Source: Piscicola geometra (taxonomy: Eukaryota; Annelida; Clitellata; Hirudinida; Piscicolidae). From it: DNA of 64,000 nucleotides. Under the pieces are notes generated by a model, which saw nothing but the letters and a program-made list of their open reading frames with translations, ran no database searches and had not been told where the DNA came from. Positions 1 to 23,100 of the stretch are shown piece after piece. The DNA is taken from positions 491,001-555,000 of the forward strand of contig OX030968.1 of NCBI GenBank assembly GCA_943735955.1, read 5' to 3'. A program made the translations under genes and the position numbers. Every line of letters begins with the position of its first letter. Positions within the stretch are counted from its first letter, which is position 1.

Positions 1-251
1 TGATTGTGATGCAAGAAAAGTTGTTTGAAAATGGGTGGATGAGAAAATGGAAGATTGGATGGAGAGAAGGAGAAGTTGGTGCGGGAATAAACGAGTTATT
101 AACAGTTGGTGCGGGGATAAACGAAGGAGTGGCAAACGTCAATGGTGACAGTTGACAGTTTGATGCATTTTTCTTAAAGAATCGCGATATCCAAAAAGGA
201 TGCATCCCGAAATGCACGCCCATGTGTATCCAGCAAATATTCTAATCACGC

Positions 252-262
252 GCTATATAAAT
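252..262 (+). promoter_or_regulatory. Candidate TATA box upstream of first Ly-6 gene
   Basis: A TATATAAA core lies here on the + strand, about 1.3 kb before the first type I start codon. A 5'UTR intron could bridge the gap, because the start codon directly follows a splice-acceptor-like CAG. The other two type I genes do not keep this block in an obvious form, so the assignment is weak. Confidence 0.25.
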
Positions 263-741
263 TAACGTTTTTTGAACGCTTCGATTTTCTGTGGTCTCAG
301 CTTACTGCCAATTGATCGAGAAGAAATCTCTTTTGGAGCGTCCGTCGCTTCTAATTGACGAACAAATGCTTTTTGAAATCAAACATTTTCAATTTCTAAG
401 AAGACTCGAGGCTCAGAGGACAAAGTAGGACCAAGTGGAAAAAAATGGGCTGTTCTCTTCCTCCCTGGCCAGGTGCCATGTCACTCTGGCGGCTTGGAAC
501 TGTCTGGCTGTCTGTCTGTCTGGCTGTCTGTCTGTCTGTCTGGCTGGTGAGATGGAGGCCTCGTTTGATTGAAAGTTCTTTCCAAGTTTTTTGCCCCTCA
601 AAGTCGATCGTTGTATCAAAATGCCATCTTGAAAATGTGAAAGAATTTTGGACAAAAGTGAAAATTAGAATAAGATTTTTTAAAGTTAAAACCGGTGAAA
701 AATCAATAATAGTATTGACATAGATACTTGTAAAAAAAATA

Positions 742-905
<164 letters not shown>

Positions 906-1309
906 CGCCTTAATATTTCTTATCCATTGTCGCCTTGCTTTCTGGTCTCTCATTTGAACTGACGCTCTACTGAGCTGTTGCGCAAGAACAATGCACGAAG
1001 CAACGAATGGAGGCTTCAGTGCCACAATGAGACTGCCACATCGCTTCCTAACTCTTCGTCCTTCGTGCCTTTCACAGCTTGCGCGGTGTTTCACGACTAC
1101 TTAACAGCCTCTTTGAGCGCTTTCTTGCATTTCTGGTGCCTTCGTCGAGGTTCGTCCACTTAGGGCGTTTGATTTGTTTTTCGATATTTGTTTCAATTCC
1201 CTCTAAATCTGGATTTTATATCGAGATAAGCCTCTGAAGGTTTGCAGTTCCAAGAGCGTCCGAGCCACAAGAGTCCTCTCGAAAGACTTCCTGACACCTA
1301 AAACACTGC

Positions 1310-1482
1310 TTCACCCACCCACCCACAAGCACCCACCCACCCACTTACCCACCCACTTACCCACCCACCCACCCACCCACCCATAAGCACCCACCCACAA
1401 GCATCCATCCACCCACCCACCCACCCATAAGCACCCACCCACCCACTTACCCACCCACCCACCCACCCACCCACAAGCACCC
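1310..1482. repeat. CCCA-type minisatellite in type I leader
   Basis: Tandem CCCACCCA / CCCACTTA / CACAAGCA units just before the type I start codon. The gene at 33971 has a shorter version at 33,833-33,903, and the gene at 17123 has only a trace. The block probably lies in a 5'UTR intron. Confidence 0.8.
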
Positions 1483-1536
1483 CTCTCCTTCAATCGAATA
1501 AATTTTTCTCGCTCTACTCCACAACTCTCCTCCCAG

Positions 1537-3620
1537 ATGAACTCCTCAAGGACCCTTGTGAGCGCAGGCTTGGTGTTGCTGGCGATGTTCTGTGCGGCAG
1601 ACGCGTTTAAATGTTACAAATGCAGTGGGTGCAACGTGGTTGATGCTTCTACCACACAAATTTCGTGTGGGCCTTTAGACAGGTCGTGCATCACTTACTT
1701 CACAGGAAGTGCTGGTGAGTGCTCAACCTGGGTGGATGATCTTCAGGGAGGGTTGTTCGCGTGCTGTGCGCTTCGTAAATCTTTGAAATTAAATTAAAAG
1801 TAACTTTTAAAAGTCAATATTATTATTATTATTATTATTAACATTATCACCACCATTATCATCATCATGATCATTCTCATCATCATCATGATCATCTTAT
1901 TCATCCCATTACAGCCCAAACCATCCTCCACCCCCTCTCTTTAGCACTCCCTCACAAACCCCCCCCCCCTTCCTACAGGATCATACAACGTAGCCAGATC
2001 GTGTGACACAAGCAGCACCCCAGGATGCACTCTTGTGAGCATTCAAACTCAGTGCATGTGTATAGGTGAGTCGATGTGTGTTTGTGTGTTTGAGGATGTG
2101 TTTGTGTGTTTGAGGGTGTTGTTTGTGTGTTTGAGGGTGTTGTTTGTGTGTTTGAGGGTGTTGTTTGTGTGTTTGAGGGTGTTGTTTGTGTGTTTGAGGG
2201 TGTTGTTTGTGTGTTTGAGGGTGTTGTTTGTGTGTTTGAGGGTGTTGTTTGTGTGTTTGAGGGTGTTGTTTTTGTGTTTGAGGTTGTTGTTTGTGTGTTT
2301 GAGGGTGTTGTTTGTGTGTTTGAGGGTGTTGTTTGTGTGTTTGAGGGTGTTGTTTGTGTGTTTGAGGGTGTTTTTTGTATGTTTGAGGGTGTTGTTTGTG
2401 TGTTTGAGGGTGTTGTTTGTGTGTTTGAGGGTGTTGTTTGTGTGTTTGAGGGTGTTGTTTGTGTGTTTGAGGGTGTTGTTTGTGTGTTTGAGGTTGTTGT
2501 TTGTGTGTTTGAGGGTGTTGTTTGTGTGTTTGAGGGTGTTGTTTGTGTGTTTGAGGGTGTTGTTTGTGTGTTTGAGGGTGTTGTTTGTGTGTTTGAGGGT
2601 GTTTTTTGTATGTTTGAGGGTGTTGTTTGTGTGTTTGAGGGTGTTGTTTGTGTGTTTGAGGGTGTTGTTTGTGTGTTTGAGGGTGTTGTTTGTGTGTTTG
2701 AGGGTGTTGTTTGTGTGTTTGAGTGTGTTGTTTGTCTGTTCAAAAGTGTTGTTTGTGTTTTTGAGGGTGTTGTTTGTGTGTTTGAGGGTGTTGTTTGTGT
2801 GTTTGAGGGTGTTGTTTGTGTGTTTGAGGGTGTTGTTTGTGTGTTTAAGGATGTTGTTTGTGTGTTTGAGGGTGTTGTTTGTGTGTTTAAGGATGTTGTT
2901 TGTGTGTTTGAGGGTGTTGTTTGTGTGTTTGAGGGTGTTGTTTGTGTGTTTGAGGGTGTTGTTTGTGTGTTTGAGGGTGTTGTTTGTGTGTTTGAGGGTG
3001 TTGTTTGTGTGTTCGAGGGTGTTGTTTGTGTGTTTGAGGGTGTTGTTTGTGTGCTTGTTCGTGTGGAATACTGCTCTTGTTTCTCACTCATCCCTTCCTG
3101 ATCGGCCTCCAAATCACTCGTGCATGTCGCCTCCACCGCAGGTGAACTGTGCAACAGCCAAACTGCTGAAGAACTACTTGCTACAACCACCGCCCCCACT
3201 ACCACTGCTACCACCACCACCCTCACTACCATTACTACCACTGCTACCACCACCACCCTCACTACCATTACTACCACTGCTACCACCACCACCCTCACTA
3301 CCATTACTACCACTGCTACCACCACCACCCTCACTACCATTACTACCACTGCTACCACCACCACCATCACTACCGTCACTACCTCTACTACCACTCTCAT
3401 CACTACCACTGCTATAACCACCACTCTCACTACCACTGCTTCAACCACCACTTCCCCCACTACCACTGCTACAACCATCACTTCCCCCACTACCACTGCT
3501 ACAACCACCGCCATGACTTCCATCGTCACAACCAAGTCCTCTCTATCAAGCAGTGTCTCAACCACCGCTTCTGTCGCTGTTGTGGCAGCTGCAGTCATGA
3601 CTGCTTTCTTCAGGGGGTAG
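1537..3620 (+). CDS. Type I Ly-6-like GPI-anchored mucin protein, copy 1
   Basis: Three coding exons, 1537-1714, 1979-2065 and 3142-3620, are joined by GT-AG phase-1 introns and encode 247 aa. A signal peptide ending AADA (about residues 1-23) precedes a domain that opens with CYKCSGC and closes with CMCIGELCN. Ten cysteines and the terminal LCN are the marks of the Ly-6/uPAR three-finger fold. A Thr-rich stretch follows, with a 12-codon unit repeated about four times; it is a likely O-glycosylated stalk. The end is a hydrophobic tail (SVAVVAAAVMTAFFRG) after small residues, typical of a GPI signal. The start codon abuts TCCCAG, a splice acceptor, implying an untranslated first exon. Ligand and function are unknown. 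The family call is strong; the exon boundaries are my inference. Confidence 0.82.
2078..3056. repeat. 21-bp minisatellite in intron 2 of type I copy 1
   Basis: About 46 tandem copies of a TTTGAGGGTGTTGTTTGTGTG-type unit begin just after the exon 2 donor. Because 21 is divisible by three, long open frames run through it on both strands; these are artefacts. The orthologous introns at 24.1 kb and 34.5 kb carry only about 6 and about 5 units. Confidence 0.93.
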
Positions 3621-3636
3621 AATGGGTTGATTGTGA

Positions 3637-4012
3637 GTGAAAGATGAGTGAGTGGAAGAGGAGTGAGTGGAGAAAAAGGGAGTGGAGGAGGAGTGAGTTG
3701 AAGAGGAGTGAGTGGAAGAAGGAGTGAGTGGAAGAGAAGGGAGTGGAGGAGGAGTGTATGGAGGAGGAGTGAGTGGAGGAAGAGTGAGTGGAGAAGGATT
3801 GAGTGAAGGAAGAGTGAAGGAAGAGTGAAGAAGGTGTGAAGGAGGAGTGAAGGAGGAGTGAAAAAGGAGTGGAGGAGGAGTGAAGGAGGAATGAAGGAGG
3901 AGTGAAGGAGGAGTGAAGGAGGAGTGAAGGAGGAGTGGAGGAGGAGTGAAGAAGGAGTGAACGAGGAGTGAACGAGGAGTGAAGGAGGAGTGAAGGAGAA
4001 CGAAAGGAGAGA
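3637..4012. repeat. Purine-rich minisatellite downstream of copy 1
   Basis: GGAGGAGTGAGTGGA (15 bp) units grade into GGAGGAGTGAAGGA-type units on the + strand. The block begins about 20 bases after the stop codon and has counterparts after every other family gene in the array, so it is part of the duplicated unit and probably of the 3'UTR. Confidence 0.88.
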
Positions 4013-4237
4013 GAGATGAAGCGTTTAAATAAATTTTTGACATTGTAAGCGGGTAGGGGATTGTGTAACGACCTTGCTTGACCAGCGGTTGGTCCCAGCT
4101 CCGAATGCAACCGATGCACAAATAATTCATCGCGTAAAAATCGAAATTGATTGCAGCGATGAACTGTGTAGATACAGAGATTTGATCACAAAACTCAACC
4201 CATTTTCCTTTAGCTGCTATTTTATTCGATTTTCCAT

Positions 4238-4312
4238 TGCTTAATTGTTATTTCACTAATAGTTATTTCACTAATTGTTATTTCACTAATAGTTATTTCA
4301 CTAATTGTTAAT
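4238..4312. repeat. 15-bp TTATTTCACTAATTG minisatellite
   Basis: Five or so copies. The same repeat occurs at 26,405-26,455, 36,665-36,928 (about 18 copies) and 41,610-41,706, always between a type I or type II 3' flank and the YKT6 3' segment. Positions 4313-4480 are AT-rich with nothing further visible. Confidence 0.88.
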
Positions 4313-4480
4313 GGATGGTCAAACGAACTAATAAATGGATGAATGAAAGGATAAATTAATGGAGGATGAGTTAAAACAAGACCAGTCTATCTTTCAGTTG
4401 ATGGATGGACTCAATCAGAATTAATAATAATCTTTAATTAGTCAATTAGTTAATAATGAACTTAATGGGCCATCGTCGAC

Positions 4481-4869
4481 TCAAAGAAGGCTACAGGACT
4501 TGTTGGTCTTCTTGGCCTGAAATTTAAATTGATGAAGTAACCTTTATTCAGTAATGGAAAGAGAATAATTGGACAATTAAATCATATTAATAAGGTCAAT
4601 CAGATTACAATTATTCAACTATAATAACAATAAATTTATAATAATGTTGCTTGAAATAATAAAAAAAGAATTCATATTATTATTAGCAAAATATATCAAA
4701 ATATATAGTAACCGAAAAAATATAGAAATTAATGATTATTATTATTAAAGCAGGAGGCAAAGGTCACCGTGACATAGAAGGCCTTGGCGGACAGGGTGAG
4801 TTCCTCAGACTGTGTGATCAAGTCGTCCAGTTTCTCATCCCTCTCCAGCAGCGATTCGAGGTTGCAGAA
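4481..4869 (-). pseudogene. YKT6 3'-end relic, copy 1 (exons 7 and 8)
   Basis: Two exons matching the last two exons of the YKT6 gene at 41878-45138 lie here on the - strand. One (4768-4869) has the SNARE segment LESLLERDEKLDDL with its acceptor and donor. The other (4481-4516) has the last eleven residues, preceded by the same TTTCAG acceptor. The first of the two C-terminal cysteines is serine here (KSCSLL instead of KCCSLL). No upstream YKT6 exons occur before the next gene, so this is a 3'-truncated duplicate. A regulatory or fused-transcript role cannot be excluded. Confidence 0.8.
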
Positions 4870-4965
4870 CTGGTGGGATGGTTGACTTGGGATGGGATGG
4901 TTGGCTTGGGATGGGATGGTTGGCTTGGGATGGGATGGGTATTTGGGATGGGATGGGGTGGAATA
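4870..4965. repeat. Short 19-bp GGATGGTTGGCTTGG minisatellite
   Basis: A few units of the minisatellite that lies in intron 6 of YKT6. It is much shorter here than in the other three copies. From 4966 to 5340 there is unique sequence with short CAT/ATC runs, conserved in the other type II upstream regions. Confidence 0.85.
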
Positions 4966-5343
4966 TAAGTCGAATGGATTCGTGGGGAATTTATATACCT
5001 TTAATTTAAGCTTGACATTCAAATAAAGAACAAGGTATTCTTGAGGCGTCCTTAAGCTACAGAAAGCAGCCACTCAGGCGTAACTGAGCAGGCGACGTGA
5101 GAAGTGAAGCTGAAGGAATGCTTTTGTGCTTGCTGTAAGCACTATCATCATCATCATCAACATCATCATCGCTGACAGTATGACATACTGGTGTGTGGGA
5201 AAACATCATTAGTCAGTGAATATGCCTAGTGTGCTGGTGGGTAACATATACAGATCATAAAAAAAGAACATATTCCTTAAACACATCAATATTCATTATA
5301 TATATACAGATCACAAAAACACATACGTACTCAGATGACTGAG

Positions 5344-5371
5344 TATTTTTAAGGAGAGTCTCTCTCTTCAG
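5344..5371 (+). promoter_or_regulatory. Candidate core promoter of type II copy 1
   Basis: TATTTTTAAGG lies 26 bases before TTCAGTG, an initiator-like site. The same arrangement, with TATATTTAAGG, precedes the two other type II genes at 29141 and 38192. Conservation in all three copies makes this the likeliest transcription start. CCCCAAG|GTTGGT at 5401/5402 would be the donor of a 67-base 5'UTR intron ending at the CAG before the start codon. Confidence 0.5.
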
Positions 5372-5468
5372 TGTTTTTCTTCTTTCCCAAACGTCCCCAA
5401 GGTTGGTGTCCTCTTACTAACCATTCACCCCTCACAAATCCCTCACTCCACCTTCTTCTCCCTCCCAG

Positions 5469-14431
<8,963 letters not shown>

Positions 14432-14449
14432 AATGGGTTGATGGTGAGT

Positions 14450-14697
14450 GAAAGATGAATGAGTTGAAGAGGAGTGAGTGGAGGAGTGAGTGGAGGAGGA
14501 GTGAGTGGAAGAAGAGTGAGTGGAAGAGAAGTGAGTGGAGGAGGAGTGAGTGGAGGATGAGTGAGTTGAGGAGGAGTAAGTGGAGAAGAAGTGAGTGGAG
14601 GAGGAGTGAGTGGAGGATGAGTGAGTTGAGGAGGAGTGAGTGGAGAAGTGAGTGTAGTAGGAGTGAGTGGAGGAGGAGTGAGTGGAGGGAGGATTGA
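14450..14697. repeat. 15-bp GGAGGAGTGAGTGGA minisatellite
   Basis: The downstream purine repeat of type II copy 1, as after the other genes. From 14,698 to 15,170 the sequence is unique and AT-rich. It contains a block near 14,880 (AGACGGGCCTTTGTTTGCTCGC) that recurs in the other intergenic spacers. I see no gene there. Confidence 0.85.
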
Positions 14698-15169
14698 GAA
14701 GGGGAGAAAACGATGAAACGTTACAATTAATTTTTGATCTGAGTTGTGATTACAAAACTCAAACCTTTTTCACTTATCTGTTAATGTATTAGATTGCTTA
14801 AATTTGATTTGATTAATTGCTAATTGTTCAGAATTTTGATTAATTCGGTTTTTAATTTAAGATTTGAAGGCTTTGGAATGCAGACGGGCCTTTGTTTGCT
14901 CGCTTTGAGCGCTTCGATTGCTCGTTTGAAAGACAGTTTCCCACATAGAGTTTCTTTGTTCTCTCGAACTTCTGTGGATAAGCGCCAAATGGCAGACAGC
15001 CGTTCTTGCGACCACACTGTATCCTCGCAACTTACTCTATTTCATCGTTCCTTTCCCGCCCAACCACCCTCTATGAAAACTTACCTTGTATAGTGCACAG
15101 CGGCCGAATTAGAACTCTGACGCAAACAGCGCTGTCACAAAGAAGCCAGTTATCTTATATCTCTGCAAG

Positions 15170-15413
15170 TCTCCCAACCGCTCCGACGACCACTGCGTCA
15201 ACCACCACCCTCACTACCTCCACTACCACTATCATCACTTCCACTGCTATAACCACCACTGCCTCTGCCACCACTGCTACAACCTCTGCCACAACTACTA
15301 CTACCATGACTCTCATCGTCACAACCAAGTCCTCTCTATCAAGCAGTGTCTCAACCACCGCTTGTGTCGCTGTTGTGGCAGCTGCAGTCATGACTGCTTT
15401 CTTCAGGGGGTAG
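15170..15413 (+). pseudogene. Orphan terminal exon of the Ly-6/mucin family
   Basis: An open stretch of Thr/Ser-rich codons runs into KSSLSSSVSTT and the hydrophobic GPI-type tail ending TAFFRG, with the family's usual stop and downstream sequence. The LCN segment, acceptor site, signal peptide and finger exons are missing upstream, where unrelated sequence begins. It is the 3' remnant of a lost gene copy. One Ser of the tail region is Cys (TTACVAVV). Use as an alternative last exon of the gene at 5469 is possible but has no sequence support. Confidence 0.7.
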
Positions 15414-16005
15414 AATGGGTTGATTGTGAGTGAAAGATGAGTGAGTGGAAGAGGAGTGAGTGGAGGAGGAGTGAGGGGAGAAGTTTGTGAGTGGATGGAG
15501 GAGCGGATGGAGAGGGAGTGAGTTGATGAGGAGTGAGTGGTAGAGGAGGGAGTAGAATAGTGAGAGGAGGGAGGATAGTGAATGGGGGAAAACGATGAAA
15601 CGTTACAATTAATGTAATCCGCTCTGCGAGGAAAGAAGGAAGACTTCACCAAGATCTTGTCTTGTGCTTCTACTTTTGTGTGATTGCGTAACACTTTTGT
15701 AAGTTCACCAACATAATCTATGATGATGATATGGTGTCGGTATGACCATCAGTGAACAAATTTACTTAACAAATAATTTAAATTGTGTTTTTTTAATAGC
15801 AAAAAAAGAAAGAAAAGTAAAATCAAATTAGATCCAAAAAGGACTGCATCTTGAAAATGAAGGGCGAAATCATTGTAAACAACTTTTTAATTTTAAAAAA
15901 AGTAGAAAAGTATGACTGATTCAAGCGATCTTTGTCGAGCTGTTGAAAGCTTAGCAACGCCTTAATCTCTTACGCCCATTGTCGCCTTGCTCTCTCATCC
16001 AGAAC
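15414..16005. other. Intergenic spacer with degraded purine minisatellite
   Basis: A short GGAGTGAGTGGA repeat (15,435-15,565) follows the orphan exon. After it comes AT-rich unique sequence to 16,005. No supported open frame or RNA gene is visible. Confidence 0.6.
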
Positions 16006-16010
16006 ATCAA

Positions 16011-16210
<200 letters not shown>

Positions 16211-17122
16211 CATGTTGCTTGTGTGAAACAATTAAATAGTTTTATTTTCGAAATCTATCGTTTTCTGGAGATTTGTCATGTGTGGCGTTGCCTCCTTCAA
16301 GACGCAATTTAATGATTTACTGTGCCGCACTGAGTGAATGTATTTCTAGTTCGTTGCGTCAGTTTCAAGCATAGAAGAAACTAAATGAGAACTCTGTTTG
16401 CATAATTTAATGTGTTTTTCTAGTTACTCAGAGATTCTTTAGTGTGCGTCGATGCTCCAGAGAAGCAATGTGGAAGAAGGAAGAAGAAGGCGAGACATGG
16501 AGTTATTCCACAAACATTCGCCTCTCTTGCCTGCATTGGCACCCTCTTGTGCACCTTAAGCTCTTCCAATAAATGAAGCACCTATTGAAAGCCTCAGCGC
16601 CACAATGAAATACTGCCACATAACAGAATGTTTGTTGCTCCTCTGAAGGATCCCACATACTCACGAAGCCGAGTCAATAAAGCAAATTTTCTTATAAGCT
16701 GAGGAAATGTATTCAAAAGCGACCAAGTGATAGGATAAAAGAGCACGAAGCTGTAGCTGACAACAACTTTTAAAATGGCAGTGAATAAATACAGGCCCTA
16801 GTGAACGCACAGTGTTTCACGACCATTCAACAGCCTCTTTGGACGCTTTCTTGCATTTCTGTTGCCTTCGTCGAGGTTCGTCCACTTAAGACGTTTGATT
16901 TGTTTTTCGATATTTGTTTCAATTCCCTCTAAATCTGGATTTTGTATCGAGATAAGCCTCTGAAGGTTTGCAGTTCCAAGAGCGTCCCAGCCACAGCAGT
17001 CTTCTCGAAAGACTTCATAACACCTAAACACTGCTTCACCCACCCACAAGCACCCCTCTCCTTCAATCGAGTAATTTTTTCTCATTCGACGACGACCCTC
17101 TACTTCACAACTCCCCTCCCAG

Positions 17123-20100
17123 ATGAACTCCTCAAGGACCCTTGTGAGCGCAGGCTTGGTGTTGCTGGCGATGTTCTGTGCGGCAGACGCGTTTCAATGT
17201 TACAGTTGCATTAATTGCAACCTGGTTACTGCTTCTACTACACAACTATCGTGCGGGGCTTTAGACAGGTCGTGCCTCACTTTAATCTCAGGAAGCCCTG
17301 GTGAGTGCTCAACCTGGGTGATGATCTTCCGGGAGGGTTGTTCGCGTGCTGTGCGCTTCGTAAATCTTTAAAAATAAATTAAAAGTAACTTTTCAAAGTC
17401 AATTGTATTATTATTATTATTAACATTATCACCACCATTATCATCATCATGATCATCATCATCATTCTCCTAATTATCCAACATAATTAAGTAAGCACAC
17501 AATTATCCCATTACATCCCTGACCCCTCCACCACCCTCTCAAGCACTCCTTCCCCACCACCACTCCCACCACCACTATCACTTATACCACCAACACTAGC
17601 ACCAACCCCTTTTACCACTACCACTTCTACTACCAACCCCCATTATCCCCCTCCCCACCACTTCCAACAACCTTTCTTATCACCACCACCACCACCACTC
17701 CCGTCCCTTATCACCAACCCTTTTTACCACCATGACCACTACTACCACCAACCCCCCTTACCACCCCCACCACTACCAGCACCACTACCACCAAAACCAC
17801 CACCACCACCACTAATACTCCCACCACCACCACCACTACCACTACCACTACCACCACCACCCCACTACAACCACCACCACTCCCATCCTTTATCACCAAC
17901 CCTCTTTACCACCATGACCACTACTACCACTAGCACCACCACCACTACCACCACTACAACCACTACAACCACCACCACCACCACTAAAACCAACACCACC
18001 ACTACCACCATCACCACTACCACCACCACCACTACCACCACTACAACCACTACAACCACCACCACCACCACTAAAACCAACACCACCACTACCACCATAA
18101 CCACTACCACCACCACCACTACCACCACTACACCACAAACACCACCTCCACTACCACCACCACCACTACCAACACTACAACCACTACTACCACCACCACT
18201 ACCACTACCACCACCACCCCACTACAACCACCACCACTCCCATCCTTTATCACCAACCCTCTTTACCACCACGACCACTACTACCACCAACCCCCCTTAC
18301 CCCCCTCCCCCACTACCAGCACCAGCACCACTACCACCAAAACCACCACCACCACCACCACCACTACTCCCATCCCCACTACCACCACCACTACCACCAC
18401 TACTAACAACACCACCACTAATACCACAATACAACCACCACCACTACCACCACTACAACCACCACCACCAGCACTAAAACCAACACCCCCACTACCACCA
18501 ATACTACCACCATCACCACTACCACTACCACCACTACCGCAACCCCTACCACCACCACCACTACTACCTCCACTACACCACAAACACCACCACCACTACC
18601 ACCACCACCACTACCACCACTACAACCACTACTACCACCACCACTACCACCACCACCCCACTACAACCACCACCACTCCCATCCCTTATCACCAACCCTC
18701 TATACCACCACGACCACTACTACCACCAACCCCCCTTACCCCCCCCCCCACCACTACCAGCACCAGCACCACTACCACCAAAACCACCACCACCAGCACT
18801 ACTCCCATCCCTACTACCACCACTACTACCACCACCACTAACAACACCACCACCAATACTACAATACAACCACCACCACTACCACCACTACAACCACTAC
18901 AACCACCACCACCAGCACTAAAACCAACACCCCCACTACCGCCACCCCTACCACCACCACCACCACTACCTCCACTACACCACAAACACCACTACCACTA
19001 TCACCACCACTACTACCACCATAACAACAACTACTACCACCACCACATAACTACCACCACCACCTCACTACAACCACCACCACTTCCACCACCGCCACTA
19101 CCACCACCACCACCACCACTACTACTACCATTACCACCACTACCACTACTACCACTACCACCACTACGACCACTACTATCACAACACAACCACCACCACC
19201 ACCACTACCACCACTACAACTACTAAAACCACTACCACCACCATTACATCCACCACCACGACTCCCACCACCACCACCACCACTACCACCACCACCATAA
19301 CCACCACCACCACTATCACCACAAACACGACCACCACTACCACCACCACCACAAACACCACTTCAACCTTTACTACCACCACCACTACCACTACCACCAC
19401 CACCCCACTACAACAACCACCACTACCACCACCACCACTACCACTACTACAACCACTACTACCACTACCACCACCACTACATCAACCACCACTACTCCCA
19501 CACCACCACCCCCACTACCACTATCACTACCACGACCATTACTACCACCAACCCCCCTCACCCCTCCCCACCACTACCAGCACCAGCACCACTACCACCA
19601 AAACCAACACCACCACCACCACCACTACTCCCATCCCCACTACCACCACCACTACCACCACCACCACCAATACCACAATGCAACCACCACCACTACCACC
19701 ACTACAACCACTACAACCACCACCACCAGCACTAAAACCAACACCACCACTACCACCATCACCACTATCCTCACCACCACTATCACACCACTACCACCAG
19801 TACCACCATCACCACCACTACCACCACTACACCACAAACACCAGCACCACTCCCACCACCACCACTACCACCACTACAACCACTACTACCACCACCACTA
19901 CCACCACCACCCCACTACAACCACCACCACTCCCATCCCTTATCACCAACACTCTATACCACCACGACCACTACTACCACCAACCCCCCTTACCCCCCCC
20001 CCCCACCACTACCAGCACCAGCACCACTACCACCAAAACCACCACCACCAGCACTACTCCCATCCCTACTACCACCACCACTACCACCACCACTAACAAC

Positions 20101-23100
20101 ACCACCACCAATACTACAATACAACCACCACCACTACCACCACTACAACCACTACAACCACCACCACCAGCACTAAAACCAACACCCCCACTACCGCCAC
20201 CCCTACCACCACCACCACCACTACCTCCACTACACCACAAACACCACTACCACTATCACCACCACTACTACCACCATAACAACAACTACTACCACCACCA
20301 CATAACTACCACCACCACCTCACTACAACCACCACCACTTCCACCACCGCCACTACCACCACCACCACCACCACTACTACCACCATTACCACCACTACCA
20401 CTACTACCACTACCACCACTACGACCACTACTATCACAACACAACCACCACCACCACCACTACCACCACTACAACTACTACAACCACTACCACCACCATT
20501 ACATCCACCACCACGACTCCCACCACCACCACCACCACTACCACCACCACCATAACCACCACCACCACTATCACCACAAACACGACCACCACTACCACCA
20601 CCACCACAAACACCACTTCAACCTTTACTACCACCACCACTACCACTACCACCACCACCCCACTACAACAACCACCACTACCACCACCACCACTACCACT
20701 ACTACAACCGTTACTACCACTACCACCACAACTACATCAACCACCACTACTCCCACACCACCACCCCCACTACCACTATCACTACCACGACCATTACTAC
20801 CACCAACCCCCCTCACCCCTCCCCACCACTACCAGCACCAGCACCACTACCACCAAAACCAACACCACCACCACCACCACTACTCCCATCCCCACTACCA
20901 CCACCACTACCACCACCACCACCAATACCACAATGCAACCACCACCACTACCACCACTACAACCACTACAACCACCACCACCAGCACTAAAACCAACACC
21001 ACCACTACCACCATCACCACTATCCTCACCACCACTATCACACCACTACCACCAGTACCACCATCACCACCAGTACCACCACTACACCACAAACACCAGC
21101 ACCACTCCCACCACCACCACTACCACCACTACAACCACTACTACCACCACCACTACCACCACCACCCCACTACAACCACCACCACTCCCATCCCTTATCA
21201 CCAACCCTCTATACCACCACGACCACTACTACCACCAACCCCCCTTACCCCCCCCCCCACCACTACCAGCACCAGCACCACTACCACCAAAACCACCACC
21301 ACCAGCACTACTCCCATCCCTACTACCACCACCACTACCACCACCACTAACAACACCACCACCAATACTACAATACAACCACCACCACTACCACCACTAC
21401 AACCACTACAACCACCACCACCAGCACTAAAACCAACACCCCCACTACCGCCACCCCTACCACCACCACCACCACTACCTCCACTACACCACAAACACCA
21501 CTACCACTATCACCACCACTACTACCACCATAACAACAACTACTACCACCACCACATAACTACCACCACCACCTCACTACAACCACCACCACTTCCACCA
21601 CCGCCACTACCACCACCACCACCACTACTACCACCATTACCACCACTACCACTACTACCACTACCACCACTACGACCACTACTATCACAACACAACCACC
21701 ACCACCACCACTACCACCACTACAACTACTACAACCACTACCACCACCATTACATCCACCACCACGACTCCCACCACCACCACCACTACCACCACCACCA
21801 TAACCACCACCACCACTATCACCACAAACACGACCACCACTACCACCACCACAACAAACACCACTCCAACCTTTACTACCACCACCACTACCACTACCAC
21901 CACCACCCCACTACAACAACCACCACTACCACCACCACCACTACCACTACTACAACCACTACTACCACTACAACCACCACTACATCAACCACCACTACTC
22001 CCACACCACCACCCCCACTACCACTATCACTACCACGACCACTACTACCACCAACCCCCCTCACCCCTCTCCACCACTACCAGCACCAGCACCACTACCG
22101 CCAAAACCAACACCACCACCACCACCACTACTCCCATCCCCACTACCACCACCACTACCACCACCACTACCACCACCACCACCAATACCACAATGCAACC
22201 ACCACCACTACCACCACTACAACCACTACAACCACCACCACCAGCACTAAAACCAACACCACCACTACCACCATCACCACTATCCTCACCACCACTATCA
22301 CACCACTACCACCAGTACCACCACCACCATCACCACCACTACTACCACTACACCACAAACACCAGCACCACTACCACCACCACCACTACCACCACTACAA
22401 CCACTACTACCACCACCACTACCACCACCACCCCACTACAACCACCACCACTCCCATCCCTTATCACCAACCTTCTATACCACCACGACCACTACTACCA
22501 TCAACCCCCCTTACCCCCCCCCCCCCCACCACTACCAGCACCAGCATTCCTACCACCAAAACCACCACTACCAACACCACCACCACTACTCCCATCCCCA
22601 CTACCACCACCACTACCACCACCACTAACAACACCACCACCAATACTACAATACAACCACCACCACTACCACCACTACAACCACTACAACCACCACCATC
22701 AGCACTAAAACCAACACCCCCACTACCGCCACCCCTACCACCACCACCACCACTACCTCCACTACACCACAAACACCACTACCACTACCATAACCACTAC
22801 TACCACCATAACAACCACTACTACCACCACCACATAACTACCACCACCACCTCACTACAACCACCACCACTTCCACCACCGCCACTACCACCACCACCAC
22901 CACCTCTACTACCACCATTACCACCACTACCACTACTACCACTACCACCACTACGACCACCACTATCACAACACAACCACCACAACCACCACTACCACCA
23001 CTACAACTACTACAACCACTACCACCACCATTACATCCACCACCACGACTCCCACCACCACCACAACCACTACCACCACCACCATAACCACCACCACCAC

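Noticed and set aside
2078..3056. Possible CRISPR array
   Set aside because: Repeats are directly tandem without unique spacers, and the context is eukaryotic.
1973..3598. 541-codon - strand open frame (TPSNTQT repeats and Val runs)
   Set aside because: It is the reverse complement of the 21-bp minisatellite and of the Thr-coding exon 3. The repeat length divisible by three keeps several frames open.
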